64,000 bases of DNA from Heterostelium album PN500. Its lineage: Eukaryota; Evosea; Eumycetozoa; Acytosteliales; Acytosteliaceae. The DNA lies in the NCBI RefSeq assembly GCF_000004825.1, contig NW_008805090.1, positions 310,001 to 374,000 of the forward strand, given 5' to 3'. Each line of letters starts with the position of its first letter. Within the stretch, counting starts at the first letter, position 1. The notes below the pieces were generated by a model. It saw nothing but the letters and a program-made list of their open reading frames with translations. It made no database searches and was not told the origin of the DNA. Shown one piece after another: positions 34,699 to 47,392 of this stretch. Position numbers and translations under genes: made by a program.

Positions 34699-37600
34699 GT
34701 AATAACAATAACATTAACAATAACAATCATGGTGTAGTAAGATCAAAGATAGAACATACAGAGTTGTTGGATGTTATCAAATCGATAGTGAACAGCATCA
34801 CCAATATCATTGCAACTGTGAAGCAATACAATAGTGTTGCGCACAAGGGTGTTGCACTGACGACGTTGGCACCGGTCAAGAACGACTATCTACTCCACCG
34901 AAAAGACCTGCTTCTACAGTGGCAACATCTAATACTGTTACTCACCGAAATGCATTGGCATATACCTACTTTTAATGCACCGAGACCATCGACAACATCA
35001 ACAACAGCAGTAACAACAACAACATCGACAACAGTAACTACAACAACATCGACAACTATAACAACATCAACAGGAACAACGAATAATGAGCAGCAACAAT
35101 TCTCACAGTCAGCACCGACTTCACCATCTATGAAGAGTAATCAGAGTAGTAGTTGTAATAGTCCGGAGAAAGTATCACCACTCGCAAGTGCTACTACTCC
35201 GACAATGTTGAGCAGTAGTATGCAGGCTGGTTCCTCGGTACCGACTTCGCCACCAAGAATCAGAAGATCTTCTATTAACAACGGTACGATGTTACCACCG
35301 ATAGTTGGTCCACAGATGAAACAGCAACAGCAACATCATCAGCAACAACAACAACAACAACCACTTCATTATTTCGATTATTTATATCAGATACACACTT
35401 CGCTACTGAATCTACTCTGGCACTTGAAGAATCAACAGAGAATCAATCAGAATAGATCTTCCTCATTTTCATCTACGACCAGTCCGATTATGTTATCTAG
35501 TAGTCCATCAACACCATCTTTATCAACACCAATATTAAATAATAGTCTTGATTTGAATACAACAACAACAACAACAACAACAAACACTAATAACGATAAT
35601 AGTAATAATAATACAATGTTAATTTCAATATCACCTATATCAACGACATCACCAATTGTAATACCATCAAAACCACCAACAACAGCAACAACAACAACAA
35701 CAACAACAGTTATACCACGAGGTACAATGTATATAGAGCAGACCAAAAATATAACTCTACCAAATCTCTGTACTAAGCTACAAGAGTCTTCGAATTCATT
35801 AAAAGTCATTATCAATGAGCACGCTCAATTGAGCAGCAGCATACAGTCACTGTCTGCTTCACAATCAACTTCTGTAAGTCAAAGTAAATCAATGTTATCT
35901 ATATAACAAACTTGTTATTAACTAGCATTTTCTCTCTCTAATATATATATAGGAGTTGATTGATAAAGTTAATCAATGTATCAATATATTTACACATATA
36001 ACATTCAATGTAAAAGGTAATTAATTACTAATCTAAATTATAATATTATATTGTATTGTTTAATTTCTAACATTTTATAATTTTGTTTGTTTATTATTTA
36101 TTATTTATTTATTAAACAGATCCGTTTGTTAGTACTACCACTAGAAGGAATAGTAATAGTAGCAGTAATATAACAGCACCAGTTGTAATTCCACCACCAC
36201 CTATAAAGTCACCAAAGCTGACAAAGGCAAATACAAAGTCAGACATTAGCAGTAGGACAACCACAATGAAGACAATCTTGCTTAATTCATTCATGGGCAA
36301 ACCAGTTCAAAAGCAAAGCATTACCATCACCAGAAATGAGGCTACTGGTGCTTCTACTATTGTTAATACCGAGACAACACCAAGATCAATTGAAACAACA
36401 ACAAACAACAACAACAATAATAATAATAATAATGAAGTTACACAATCTTCTACATCTACCTCACCTATTCCAATATTAGATCTATCGCAATCAAAACAGG
36501 ACGAACAACAACAACAAGATAGTAATAATAATACAAAGATTGAAGAGAATCAACAAGAGCAGATAGAAGAACAACCTATACCACAATATCAACATATTGC
36601 ATCACCTAATATTGATATACCTATAAAGAATAACAACAGCAATAGCAATTTTAATATATCGTTAACACCAAACCAAACCGATACAGTAACAGATAGTTCG
36701 TTCTTATCTACCGATACATCATTCATTGATAGTAATATGTCTTTGAATCAACAACCTTTAGTTTTCTCTGACGATGAACAAGCACAACCATCACCTTCCA
36801 ACTCTACCACAAATAATACTTCTACTTCTTCTTCTCATCCACCTATTCCAATTATACAATTACCACAACAATCGACTTCTTCATCAAACTTGTTAGCTAC
36901 TTTATTAAATTCAGTTTTACCAACAACTGCAACGACATCAACAACAGATGAACCAACAACAACAACAACAACATCTACATCTTTATCTACATCGGCTAGA
37001 AACTCGAGAACGATAGCAATCGTTCCTTCACCATCGATGGAAATGATATATTCACCGAGATTGAATGATTCTGATGAAAAGCAACAGCAACAACAACAAC
37101 AACAACAGACTACTACAACATTGACGTTGATAACCAAAGACAATGCACCGACTTCACCAAGCTCAACTACAACAACAACTACACTGGTGATAACCGATTC
37201 CGGTGTTGGAGGTGGAGCGGGAAGCAGTCCAACGTCATTGACCAACGAGTTGGCAATGTCACCAACGAAATCGATGACAGCAACCACTACAACTACCACT
37301 ACGGTTGCCAGCAATAATACAACGACTACAACGACAACCACTACTACTGGTCCGGCATCGACAATCAATCCCAATACGATCACTGCTATCACCAACAGTC
37401 AGTTACCTCAACAGCCGACCAGCGGAAAGAAATTGAAACCATTCAAGATGTCGGTATTCTCTAAACACTTGAAATCCATCAAACAAACCGATGACCAAAA
37501 GCAACGTAACAGTTTCAATCAATTCTGGCTCGAAGGTTCGACTCACCAGGATCGTCAAGACAAGCTGCCATCCGATGACAAAGAACGTCTTCAAATCAAT

Positions 37601-40600
37601 AGTCTTGGTTCATACGTATCCAATCTTGTTATTAAAGGACTATTGGCATCTGCAGATCCAATTCAACCTCCACATATTGAAAAGTAACTTACTTCTTTAA
37701 TTAACAATCAATCAATCAATCAATATCTAACTATATTTTTCTTATACTATAGTTATTCATCATGTGTATTATTTGCGGATATCTCTGGTTTCACTTCTTT
37801 GACGGAGCGACTTGGTGGACATGGACAGGAGGGTGTCGAACTTCTCACTAGAAATCTAAATCGTTACTTTGAGATTCTGATTAAGGTTGTCAAGGGCTAC
37901 GGTGGAGATATCGTGAAGTTTGCAGGTGATGCTGTGCTGACACATTGGCCAACGCATGGCGATGTTACCAACCGTGTTCGTATTGCTTGTGAATGTGCGC
38001 TTTCCCTACAGCGAAAGCTGCACAACTTCCCTGTGCCCGGAGGATTCCTTACACTGCACATTGGAATCGGATGTGGAAATATCAGTGGGCTGTACGTCGG
38101 TGGTGTCAGTTCGAAAGTCGAGTTCCTGATTGCCGGTGAAGCGCTGATCCAAGCCACACTCTGTGAGAAGGAAGCAGAAAGTGGAGAAATCTATATTTCA
38201 CCGCAGTGTCAAGAGGTTATCAAGCATTGCGCAAACTGCAGTAAACCAAAGGGAAAGACAAACTACAAGTTGGATTCTATGGTATTGCTTGACAAGAAGG
38301 AGAAGAAACCGACCGCCGATTACAATGAACAGATGTTGGTGTCGATGGATCGCAAGTTCCTCTTTTGATCTACCGCTTCTCATGGATATGGAAGATTCAC
38401 TGAAGCGATTCGTTCCGAATGCAGTAATCAATCAATTGAAACATGGACATGGCGAGTATCTTGCGGAACTCCGTCATATCTCTGTGATTTTCGTTAATCT
38501 TTCCTATGGTGTTCCCGATCCTGTGAAGGATTTGAAAAAGTTGCAATCGATCGTAGTGGAAATTCAAAAGATTGTTTATAAATATGAGGGTACTGTCCGT
38601 CAGTTCATGATTGACGACAAGGGTTGTGTATTGATTGCTTGTTGGGGTGTACCGCCCTACAGTCATGAAGACGATCCTTCGCGTGCAGTCGAAGCTGCCA
38701 TGGAGATTGTCGTATCCCTCTTCAAGTTGACGGTAATCTCGACGGTGGGTGTCACCACTGGAAAGTGTTTCTGTGGTGATGTCGGTAGCGATGAACGTCG
38801 TGAATATGCGGTGGTCGGTGACATGGTCAATCTCTCGGCGAGGCTGATGAGTCACAGCCAAGGAGGAGTACTCTGCTGCGAGGAGACTTCAAAGAACGCC
38901 AAGAACATTGAATTCGTACGACTGAGTGATCCTATCAAAGTGAAAGGAAAGGCAGCTCCCATCCCGGTGTTCAAGCCAATCAAGAAGTACACGCTCGATC
39001 ACCAATCACCGAGAAATCATCCAGTTCGCAATCGTGCTCTCATCGGTCGCCAACCACAGTTGAAACAGGTGGCCGATTTGATAGGGCTGGTACGGGATGG
39101 CTATGGAACACAGGTGGTTCTGATAGAGGCAGAAGCCGGTCTTGGTAAATCGCGATTCATCTCGGAGATCAAGTATTCATACTGTCAGGGACTAAAGGTT
39201 GTCAAAGCAACTGGAGTGCAGATGAACGAATCGATTGCATTCTACATTTGGAAACAGCTGCTAGCTGAGCCACTCAAAGAATCAGAGGCACAGGAATACA
39301 AGAATCTTTTGGAGCTTGGTCCACACGTTGGTCTGCTCAATCCGATTTTGGATATCAACGTGAATCCACCACAAGTCAATCGTCGATACTCTGCACCGCA
39401 ACGTGCTGAAACTCAACAGATGTTGATGCTCCGGCTCGTCCAAATGTTAATCCCCAGAAACACTGTTATAGTGATTGACGATGCTCATCATATGGATAGT
39501 GCAAGTTGGACTCTGACATTGAATCTCTGTCATCAGTTGGAGAATCATTTAATTGTCATTGCTCTGCGTCCAATGAAAGAAGGTTTGCCGTTTGGATTCA
39601 CCAATCTCACTGGAATTGCAACGATTCAACTGGAACCACTCGGAACCAAAGAAGAAACCGCTCAGCTTATCAATCAAATGTTGAACTCTGAAGGTGTGCC
39701 CGACGAGATTGTAGAGGAAATATTCAATCGTTCACAAGGAAATCATTTCGTTATCGAAGAGATGTTGAATGGTCTGCGTGCAGCCAATCTATTCGATGAA
39801 GCAACACAGCGATTCATTTCGAAACTCGAGGCGATCGAGCATATCAGAGTGTCGCTACCTCGAACAGTAACTTCACTGATTACCAGTAGAATCGATCGGC
39901 TCTCTAATGTCCAGCAATTGGAGTTGAAAGTTGCATCTGTCATTGGTACACCGTTCACTCTAGACAGTCTCTATCGCATTCTACCAACGGAATCCACCAC
40001 CAAGGATGACTTGTTACACGATCTACAGATATTGGAAAAACTTCATTTCATTCGTTCACGTGTCAATGCAAGTGGAGAACTCGTTTACTCGTTCCAACAT
40101 ACGCGAACACAAGAGGTTGTCTACGATCTAATGTTGTTCTCACAACGTCGTGAACTACACCACAAGATTGCCAATATTATGGAGTTGACAAACACACCAC
40201 AACACTCTTTGTTTGTTGCACTCGTTCATCACTATCATCAGGCACAAGACAATGTGAAAACGGTTGAGTATGCTAGTAAAGCAGGTGGAATTGCACTTTC
40301 CGATAATAACAACAAGGAAGCAGTACGTTTCTTCCAGTTGGCATTGAAATGTCTGGACGATATCGCCAATACTCAGTTGGAAACATCGGCCGAAGAGGAC
40401 TCAAAGAAATTGAATCCAAAGAAACTACACAGACGAAGTGCATCAACAAATAACTTTACATCGATTACTTCAACAGCGTCAGGATCTTCATCATCTTCGT
40501 CGTCATCTCCAAATCCCAAGAAAGCTTCACTCGAAGCTGTTTCCATCTCACGTAAACTCGGTCTGGCACTCTACAATATGGGAGCGCTTCAATCGGCATC

Positions 40601-41954
40601 GCTACATTTCTTGACTGCACTCAAACATCTTGGCATTGAAATGCCACCCAACCAGAGTGCACCACAGCCAGCTCCATCGGGTGCACGTAAATTGGTTCGT
40701 CTTCCAAAAGTTGCACGCCAAGATTCTCTCACCAAATTCTTCACCTCAACGCTCGATCCATTTGAGAAAAGAGAGGCCATTCTGTGTCTTGTCCTCCTCT
40801 CTAAAATATTCCTACACGATTGCGCTAAGCAATCTTCATCTTGGTGTGCATTCGTTGCGTCTCAGCTTGCAACCGAGAGTTGGAATCTCCAAAGTGAAGC
40901 GTTATCCATTGGAATTCGTGTGCTCGGTGCCAATGGAAATCATGCCACTCCCTTGAAATACTATGCAGAGATATTGGCACGTTCCGATGAAACCAATGGA
41001 TATGTGTATGGAAACTCACATCAATCATGGGGAATCTACATGGCAGGACTTGGAAGATGGACTGAAGCGGAATCGGGATTCCAAATCTCGTCGGAATCCG
41101 CTGGAAAAGTGGGTGACAAGAAGATGATGGAAGAATCCAGTGTCCTGCTAGCCATGTGTCTCTATTACATGGGACAATGGCGTGCCTCTGTCAATCTGGC
41201 GCAAAAAGCGTTAGAAAGTTCACGAGTCCGAGGCGATATTCAGCTACAGATCATGGCTCTCCTCACAGCTTCGTTCAGTCACTATCGTCTTGGCGAGCTG
41301 TCAATCACTGGCAGTAAACTCAATGAGATTGAATCATTGTTCAACACAATTGGTGCCGCCGAAGTCTCACTTAGTTTCCAAGTGAATTTCAATATACTAA
41401 AAGCATTACTTGCACTGCAACTCAACGATCCGGTCGGTGCCTACGAATATAGCAAGCGAACCTACTCGATATTGGTGCGTGGCGAACCCAACAATTTCAC
41501 TACTTTCGAAGCCTATGCTTCGATTCCATTGATTCTCATAAAGCTAATGCAAAATTCGCTGTCTGGCACCAATCGTTCCAAAGTTCTCGCTGAAATACAC
41601 GAGTCACTATCGTTGCTTGAGAAATTCTCAGAGATTTTCGCCATTGGACAACCACGTACCATCCTCTTGAAGGCGATCATTTCGATTCTCTCTGGAAAGG
41701 ATCCATCGACCGACCACGAAGATCATATCAAAGAGGCCAAAGAGAAAGCTGTTAAATTACAGATGCCTTTCGAAGAAGAGCTGTGTGTCTACTATCAATC
41801 CCTCTATTTTGATGGGGATGGTTCGGGTTACCAGCCGGTAATAGCTCCGAGCAATACCAATACTCAATCTTCATCACCACCCAACATCACCAAAGTATCA
41901 TCACCTGAAAAGAAAACAGATGTATTCAACAGTTTATTTGGATTACGAAAATAA
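34254..41954 (+). CDS. soluble adenylyl-cyclase-type (sAC/sGC) cyclase with ATPase and TPR-like C-terminus, frame-broken at 38366
   Basis: Exons 34254-35873, 35953-36016, 36120-37683 and 37753-41954 encode about 2482 aa if one extra T is ignored. Residues 1-1080 are mostly Thr/Asn/Gln/Ser low complexity. The C1 cyclase domain follows with both metal Asp residues (FADISGFTSL, Asp1092; VKFAGDAVL, Asp1142). The frame then ends at TGA (38366-38368), directly after CTC TTT. The sequence resumes in the +1 frame with DLPLLMDMEDSLKRFVP and the C2 domain. The C-terminal part has Walker A EAEAGLGKSR, Walker B VIVIDDAHH and a helical repeat region. This architecture matches mammalian sAC (ADCY10) and dictyostelid soluble guanylyl cyclase. 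C2 lacks the metal Asp (IFVNLSYG). Whether it makes cAMP or cGMP cannot be decided here. Confidence 0.85.
34639..34695 (+). repeat. (AAC)n trinucleotide repeat encoding poly-Asn
   Basis: A nearly pure AAC run of about 57 nt in exon 1 of the cyclase gene is translated as an Asn tract. Other AAC/ACA runs occur in the same exon and at 35560-35600 and 36395-36432. Such coding microsatellites are typical of dictyostelids and prone to length change. Confidence 0.9.
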
Positions 41955-42187
41955 ATTGTTTATTTGTATATTATTTTTAAACATAATTTTTTTCATTCAT
42001 TATTTAAATGTAAATGATATATATATATCATTCTATCTCTCTTGAAATATAAATACTAGATAAGTAAGATACAGTTGACTGCGTATAAAAATAAATAGAA
42101 ATAATTTATTCTATGTGAAAGAAGGAAGGGGAGGGAGGTTTGGAAATGATTGGTTTCCAACCAATCTTACAAACAGAGTGTTGGATA

Positions 42188-43162
42188 CTATTGTTGATAG
42201 TATCTATTTGAGTTTTTAAGCAAAACTGATTTCTCTGTATTTTGTTTATAGTGGAAGTCCAAAGACATTTCGAATTGACCAAACTCATGAATGTATGTCA
42301 TGAAATAAACAAAGAGTGTGGCTGCAGATAGAATTTCGAAGAGTGCCGAAATATTTGAGAACCAATATTCATCTATAAATTGTAATATTGCATCTAAATA
42401 AAAAAATATTTACAGAATGATGATGAGTAAAGTGTTGAATGAATTGATGAAATATTAATCAATTTACATACAGGGAATTATAAAAGCTAAACATAATCCA
42501 GATAAAAATATTCTTAATCTAATCATATTTCTTGAGAATGAACTTATGTTATAATCCAATATAGTTTGTAAAATGATGTATGCCAGTCCACCAAAAAAGA
42601 ATAATACTAAATAAATCATAGAGCGCAAAATTAGAGATTGAAAATTTTAAACTCCACTGATTAAATTATCACTTACATGCAAAAATAATATGTGGAATTG
42701 GTAAATTTTTATATTGGAATGACGCTACTCCTGTGAGAGAAAACGCACTGATTGTACCAGTGATGGAGGTAATTTTGTTGAATGCTTCTTTGCGTGAATC
42801 CGTCCAAAAAGTATCGAAACTCGATGTAAACGGTGAATTGTTTATCATGAATTTAGTGATTGATTGCTTGATAAAGATGATAAAAACCATAACCCATGAT
42901 GTCACGGACAGACCTAATGTACCAATACAACTTTAAGGTGTGTGATCATAAAGAGGAATGGTAAGTCTAAAAGTTGTTTGAATTGTTACATCTATATAGA
43001 ATGATCATTTTATTAATACCTTTCTGGTGAATTATTTAATGTCTCTGAAATGAATGGAATCGTTTGAGTTTGATCCCCCAATCTATTGTTCAAAATATAA
43101 GTGGTAATCAATGTAGCAAGCGGAACAACACTTATAATAATAAGTGGGTGTTTTAACTCCAT
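42188..43162 (-). CDS. DRAM/Frag1-family multi-pass membrane protein
   Basis: Exons 43162-43020, 42930-42677, 42606-42472 and 42393-42188 give 245 aa. The N-terminal helix LIIISVVPLATLITTYIL is followed by the family signature DQTQTIPFISETLNNSPES, comparable to the PYISDTG..PPES motif of DRAM/Frag1/PGAP2 proteins. Then come about five more hydrophobic helices, including VMVFIIFIKQ, LLFFFGGLAYIILQTIL and ALFEILSAATLFVYFMTYI. DRAM proteins are lysosomal and modulate autophagy, while PGAP2 acts in GPI-anchor remodelling in the Golgi. The short length is closer to DRAM. The C-terminal 40 residues are polar and cytosolic-looking. The gene converges on the cyclase gene with about 230 bp between the stops. 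Confidence 0.75.
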
Positions 43163-43830
43163 TTTCGAAAGAGAAGTGATAGTTTTTTTTTCTAATGTTA
43201 TAATTCAACCAGTTGAGTAACTACTATTATTTTTATTTTTTCTATTTAAAAAAATAACACCTAAACTAAAATGTTATAAAAAAAACCAATAATAAGATAT
43301 GAATGAAGTTGTTATTTGTTGTTGTTGTTGTTGTTGCTATTTGTTATTGATTGTTGTACAAAAAAATGATTTAATTGAATTGAATTTAATTTATAAACTA
43401 AATATTTAGTTACTTTGCAGCTTGCAAATGAAAATGAACACCTCTCCTATTTAGAGTTAATGATTACACTTGAATAATAATCTGCTTGCTGTTGAAATGG
43501 TTGTTTGGTTGATGTTTTGGAAATATGTTTATATTTATGATGTATTGTATGTGGTTGTATGTTCAAAAAAACATATAAAATTATTTAAATTATTATTATA
43601 ACACCTAAAAGAAGAATGTGAATTTGATTTAATGGTAAACCAAAACAATCATTTGAAGGTGTGTTAAAAAAACACTGGTTATAAAAATTCTGTTTTTTTT
43701 TGTTTTATTTTTTTGATCAACAATTTCTATTTTTGGGGCACATTGTGATTGCGAAAAGATGTGTTATTTTTAGTGTGTCAAGTATATATAAAATAAATTT
43801 ATTGATTTAATATTAATAATCTAAATAAAT
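43163..43830. other. intergenic region between DRAM-like start and E1 3' end
   Basis: This DNA between two minus-strand genes should hold the DRAM-like gene promoter. It contains a TTG run near 43317-43345 and GGTGTG-type motifs near 43658. No coding feature is seen. Confidence 0.45.
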
Positions 43831-46800
43831 TTAGAGAATAAATCTAATTGGTGGTCCCTTTGTATCTTCACCATTGTCTGAAAACAATACGAATAGATCT
43901 ATGTATGATTTTGTATTTGTATCCTCCAACAACTGTTTCAGCCTATAGGAATTGTTCATTTAAGTTTTAAATCAAGTGTGTTAGTGTTAGCAATCTTCAT
44001 CATCACCACTTTTAAAGTTTAGAAAAACCAAATTACAATTTTAAGTTTGTAAATTGGTCATTGGAATTGGAATTTCTAATACATACTGCATTGATAGTCT
44101 CTTTCTATGGAATGGTAGTGCTGCCATGAATATCATCGATGTATTTTGATAGATACCTGAAACTTTCAAATCATATTTATCCTGGAAGCTGATGGTTGAT
44201 TGAATTTTCAAAGTAAAAAGAAGAATGAGTTTGATTTTACCAGTAATAACAATTAATTAAAAGTGAAGTGAGTAACTTACTATTTTATGAAATCCTCAAC
44301 GGTTATCTCTGGGTTATTGATTTCCCACTTATCCCAGAGAGTGCAGGAGTATGTATTGGTAACTTTGATCTTTGGCGCTTCACCTGGTTCACACACCGAG
44401 AAATAGGGTAGTGCCAGATTGAGGAAACAGTTGTGGTACTGTGTAAGTGGTTGAAGTTTACAGAGAACTTTGATCAACTCCAATGCAACCAAACCCGATA
44501 CAACACTGGTGGTTGTGGCGATGGCAGGAATAATCTTTCCGGCAATCAATTTCACCTTGAAGCGATCGACCTCTTCGATCTTATAGACACGTGCACGCAT
44601 ATTGGCACAGGCCGTAATGAAATCGATATGATGGTTGGCATCGTTATCCTTTTCGAAATCCTGAGGATTGAGTTGAGTTGTCTGTTGTCTGCTGTTGCTG
44701 TTGCTCTTCATCTTGATCAATTGTTGTTCCAGAGTTTTTGTGAGTTCAATAAATTGTTCGTAGGAGAATGTCTCGATTGGAGCAGCGGCCTTCTCGTCGG
44801 ATATGATTACTTTGTTCTTTGCCTTGAACTCTGGAACGACGACTTGATCACAGTATTTATAGGCAAACTGGCGATAGTCCTCGGTCGTCTCGATGTTGAA
44901 GATGTTTGCCCAGAGCAGCGCTGTCTCCACCAGGAAATTGAAATGACAACTGTCATCCCTGTTGAAGCTAATGATAGCTGGTGGTCTCTTTGGTAGTGTC
45001 CAAAAAGGTACACCTTCCTTTGTTTTCATATCGATTGGATATGCCTTGAGCAATTGCAGTACATTATGATTATACAACTTTTCAAACTTTACTCTAGCAT
45101 ATCTAATACAATCTTCAAACGACTGTGGATATTGTGACATCATTTTCGAAAGTGATTTACAAATAGCAATCTTATTATTTACTTGTGAATTTAATAATTT
45201 CTAGAAGGATGGATAATTAGTTAGTTACTAAATGATTGGAAATATTAATATCGAGCGCGATAAACTTACAGTTATATAATCTGATTCATTTATGAATTTA
45301 TCAAGTTCAGATGGATTGATACAGAATAGCTTTTCAAATTTATCTCTTGACCATTGGATACAATGGTCGATGGTGGAGGGGAATGATTTCAATGTACAGA
45401 ATGGAGTTTGTTTCTCATTTGGATCTTTGGTGGATGAGTACGATTCGGTGAGATCGGGAATGATCACTTGGGTGTGTCCCTTCGTTCCGAGAGTACCGGA
45501 TTCGAGGAGTGGTTTCCTGTTGGCTACACACTTGGTGTCGACGTAGAGACGTGCCTCCACATTGTCGAGAGCACTCACAATAATGTTTTGACGTTCATAG
45601 AATTGGCTGGTGTAGATGTGCTCAGAGTTGACATCGAGCTTATCTTGACGCGGATCGACGTTCAACGCGGGATTCATTGCTTTGGCAGCGAGTGCCGCCG
45701 TCTTTGATTTCGGACTGTTGATATCGTGATTTCTAAACAAGAACTGACGATTCAGATTCGACTTTTCAATGAGATCGTTGTCGGTGATTGTCACCATTCC
45801 ATCGGCACCGCAACCAACTCCGAGGAGCGCGTAGTTCTTCAACATTTCACAACCGATTGCACCCGATCCAATCATAAACAACTTTGTATTCTCGAGTATC
45901 TTGCACTTGTTGAGACCGAGAGCAAGCAGCTGTGAGTGTGAACGTCGCGAATTCAACTGACCACTGGCAACAAAGTCGGTAGTCAACTGCTGCTCATTCA
46001 ACGCGTCCTCCTCTTTGTTGTACAATTCAAACGCATCGATATATAGCCATTGTTTGAGTGGTGAGAATTTACCGGTCATCGATTTCAAACATTCCTGTGC
46101 GGTGAAACCACCGATGATTGAAACGAGTGGACAGATATTTCCACATGATGTCATTGAGACCGTCTTGATAACATCTTCATCCACAGTCGACACTATACCG
46201 AGTTTCGAGTTGATTTGTCCTGCCAACTCAATCATTGTTTTGGCATCGATCTGACTCCAAGATCCTGGATAACATCCAAATCTCTCTTTATACTGAGACA
46301 ATGTCAATCTTGCCAAATGTCTCTGTCCATTCTCCTTCAACAAATTGAAATCCAAATATTCCGGTGATTCAATTGATTCTTTCAATGATTTCTATAGATG
46401 CACAAACAAAAAAACAAGTTAGTTTTGAACTTTGTTGAAACTATTCAAATTTGACTTACAAATGAAAAAGTTAGAGGTTGTTTAACGTCAGAGATGATTC
46501 CACCACGTGAATAGATAGAGTAGTTGGTGGTGTTACAATCGATGGAGAATGAATAGGGATTGAGTACTTCCACTTTGAAGGTTTGTTCGTTGAGTTCTGT
46601 CATTCCTTGAATCTCACGGAACTTCACTAGGTCACCGGATTCCAATCCGTGCATCTGACCCTCCATGCAGGTGACAATGGCTGATGGGGCATTGGAGATC
46701 GAAGAGATGAATGTCTCTTTCAGATCTTCGCCGTTCTTATCGTACACCGTAAAGTTGGCACCGAAATCAGCGAACACCCAACCGAGCAATCCCGAGGTGT

Positions 46801-47392
46801 CGGCCGATAGGAAAGCAATCGAGTGCTCACGACAAAACTCATTGATCTGAATCTGAAGAGCCAAGTTGTCACAATCGGTCAAAACAATACACTTAAACTT
46901 TGACAGCCGCTGCTTGTCCTGAAGCAACGGTGAATCACTCCAACTATATACTTTTACATAGGGATTCAACTCTGCAATCTTTGGAAGTGTGTAATTCGCT
47001 CTGTTAACATTGTTATTGTTATCATCAGTAAGGTTTATCAAATCTTTGTTATCTACATAGAATTGTGTGGAGAGATCGTCGATAGAGATGTTCGATTGGT
47101 CGTGAAGAGTCAGTGATTTGACACCAGCCAACACGAGATTCTTGGCAATCTCAAGACCGACTCCACCGATGCCACTGATGAGCACGTCACCCTTGGAGAG
47201 TCGTGACATTGCAAAGTCACCCAAAACATATCGCTGTCTACTGTATAGTGTATCATCCAATGAATTATCTCTGAAACTTAGATAATCATTACCATTTTGC
47301 AATGATGATGGTGTAGATGTTGTTGAAGATGACGATGGTGTTGTCGATGTAGAGGTATTCATGCTAGAAGTAGTTATCATTTCAACATCCAT
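43831..47392 (-). CDS. ubiquitin-activating enzyme E1, UBA6-like
   Basis: Five exons, 47392-46460, 46391-45270, 45200-44281, 44188-44087 and 43942-43831, give 1062 aa. The inactive adenylation half has LYSRQRYVLGDFAM and GIGGVGLEIAKNLVLAGVK. The active half has GSGAIGCEMLKNYALLGVG and IEKSNLNRQFLFR. The catalytic Cys lies in QTPFCTLKSFP. KLIAGKIIPAIATTTSVVSGLV precedes the ubiquitin-fold domain, which ends KGPPIRFIL. E1 enzymes adenylate ubiquitin and pass it as a thioester to E2s. YSRQRYVLGD, NLVLAGVK, CTLKSFP and the GPPxR ending look more like UBA6 than UBA1, but the CEPGEAPK segment is UBA1-like. The E1 identity is certain, and the subtype is moderately supported. Confidence 0.93.

Noticed and set aside
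36835-37395. 186-codon Val-rich minus frame in the cyclase gene
   Set aside because: Antisense of the Thr/Gln-rich coding repeats; no domain.
44433-44996. 187-codon plus frame opposite E1 exon 3
   Set aside because: Antisense shadow of a real, clearly conserved exon.
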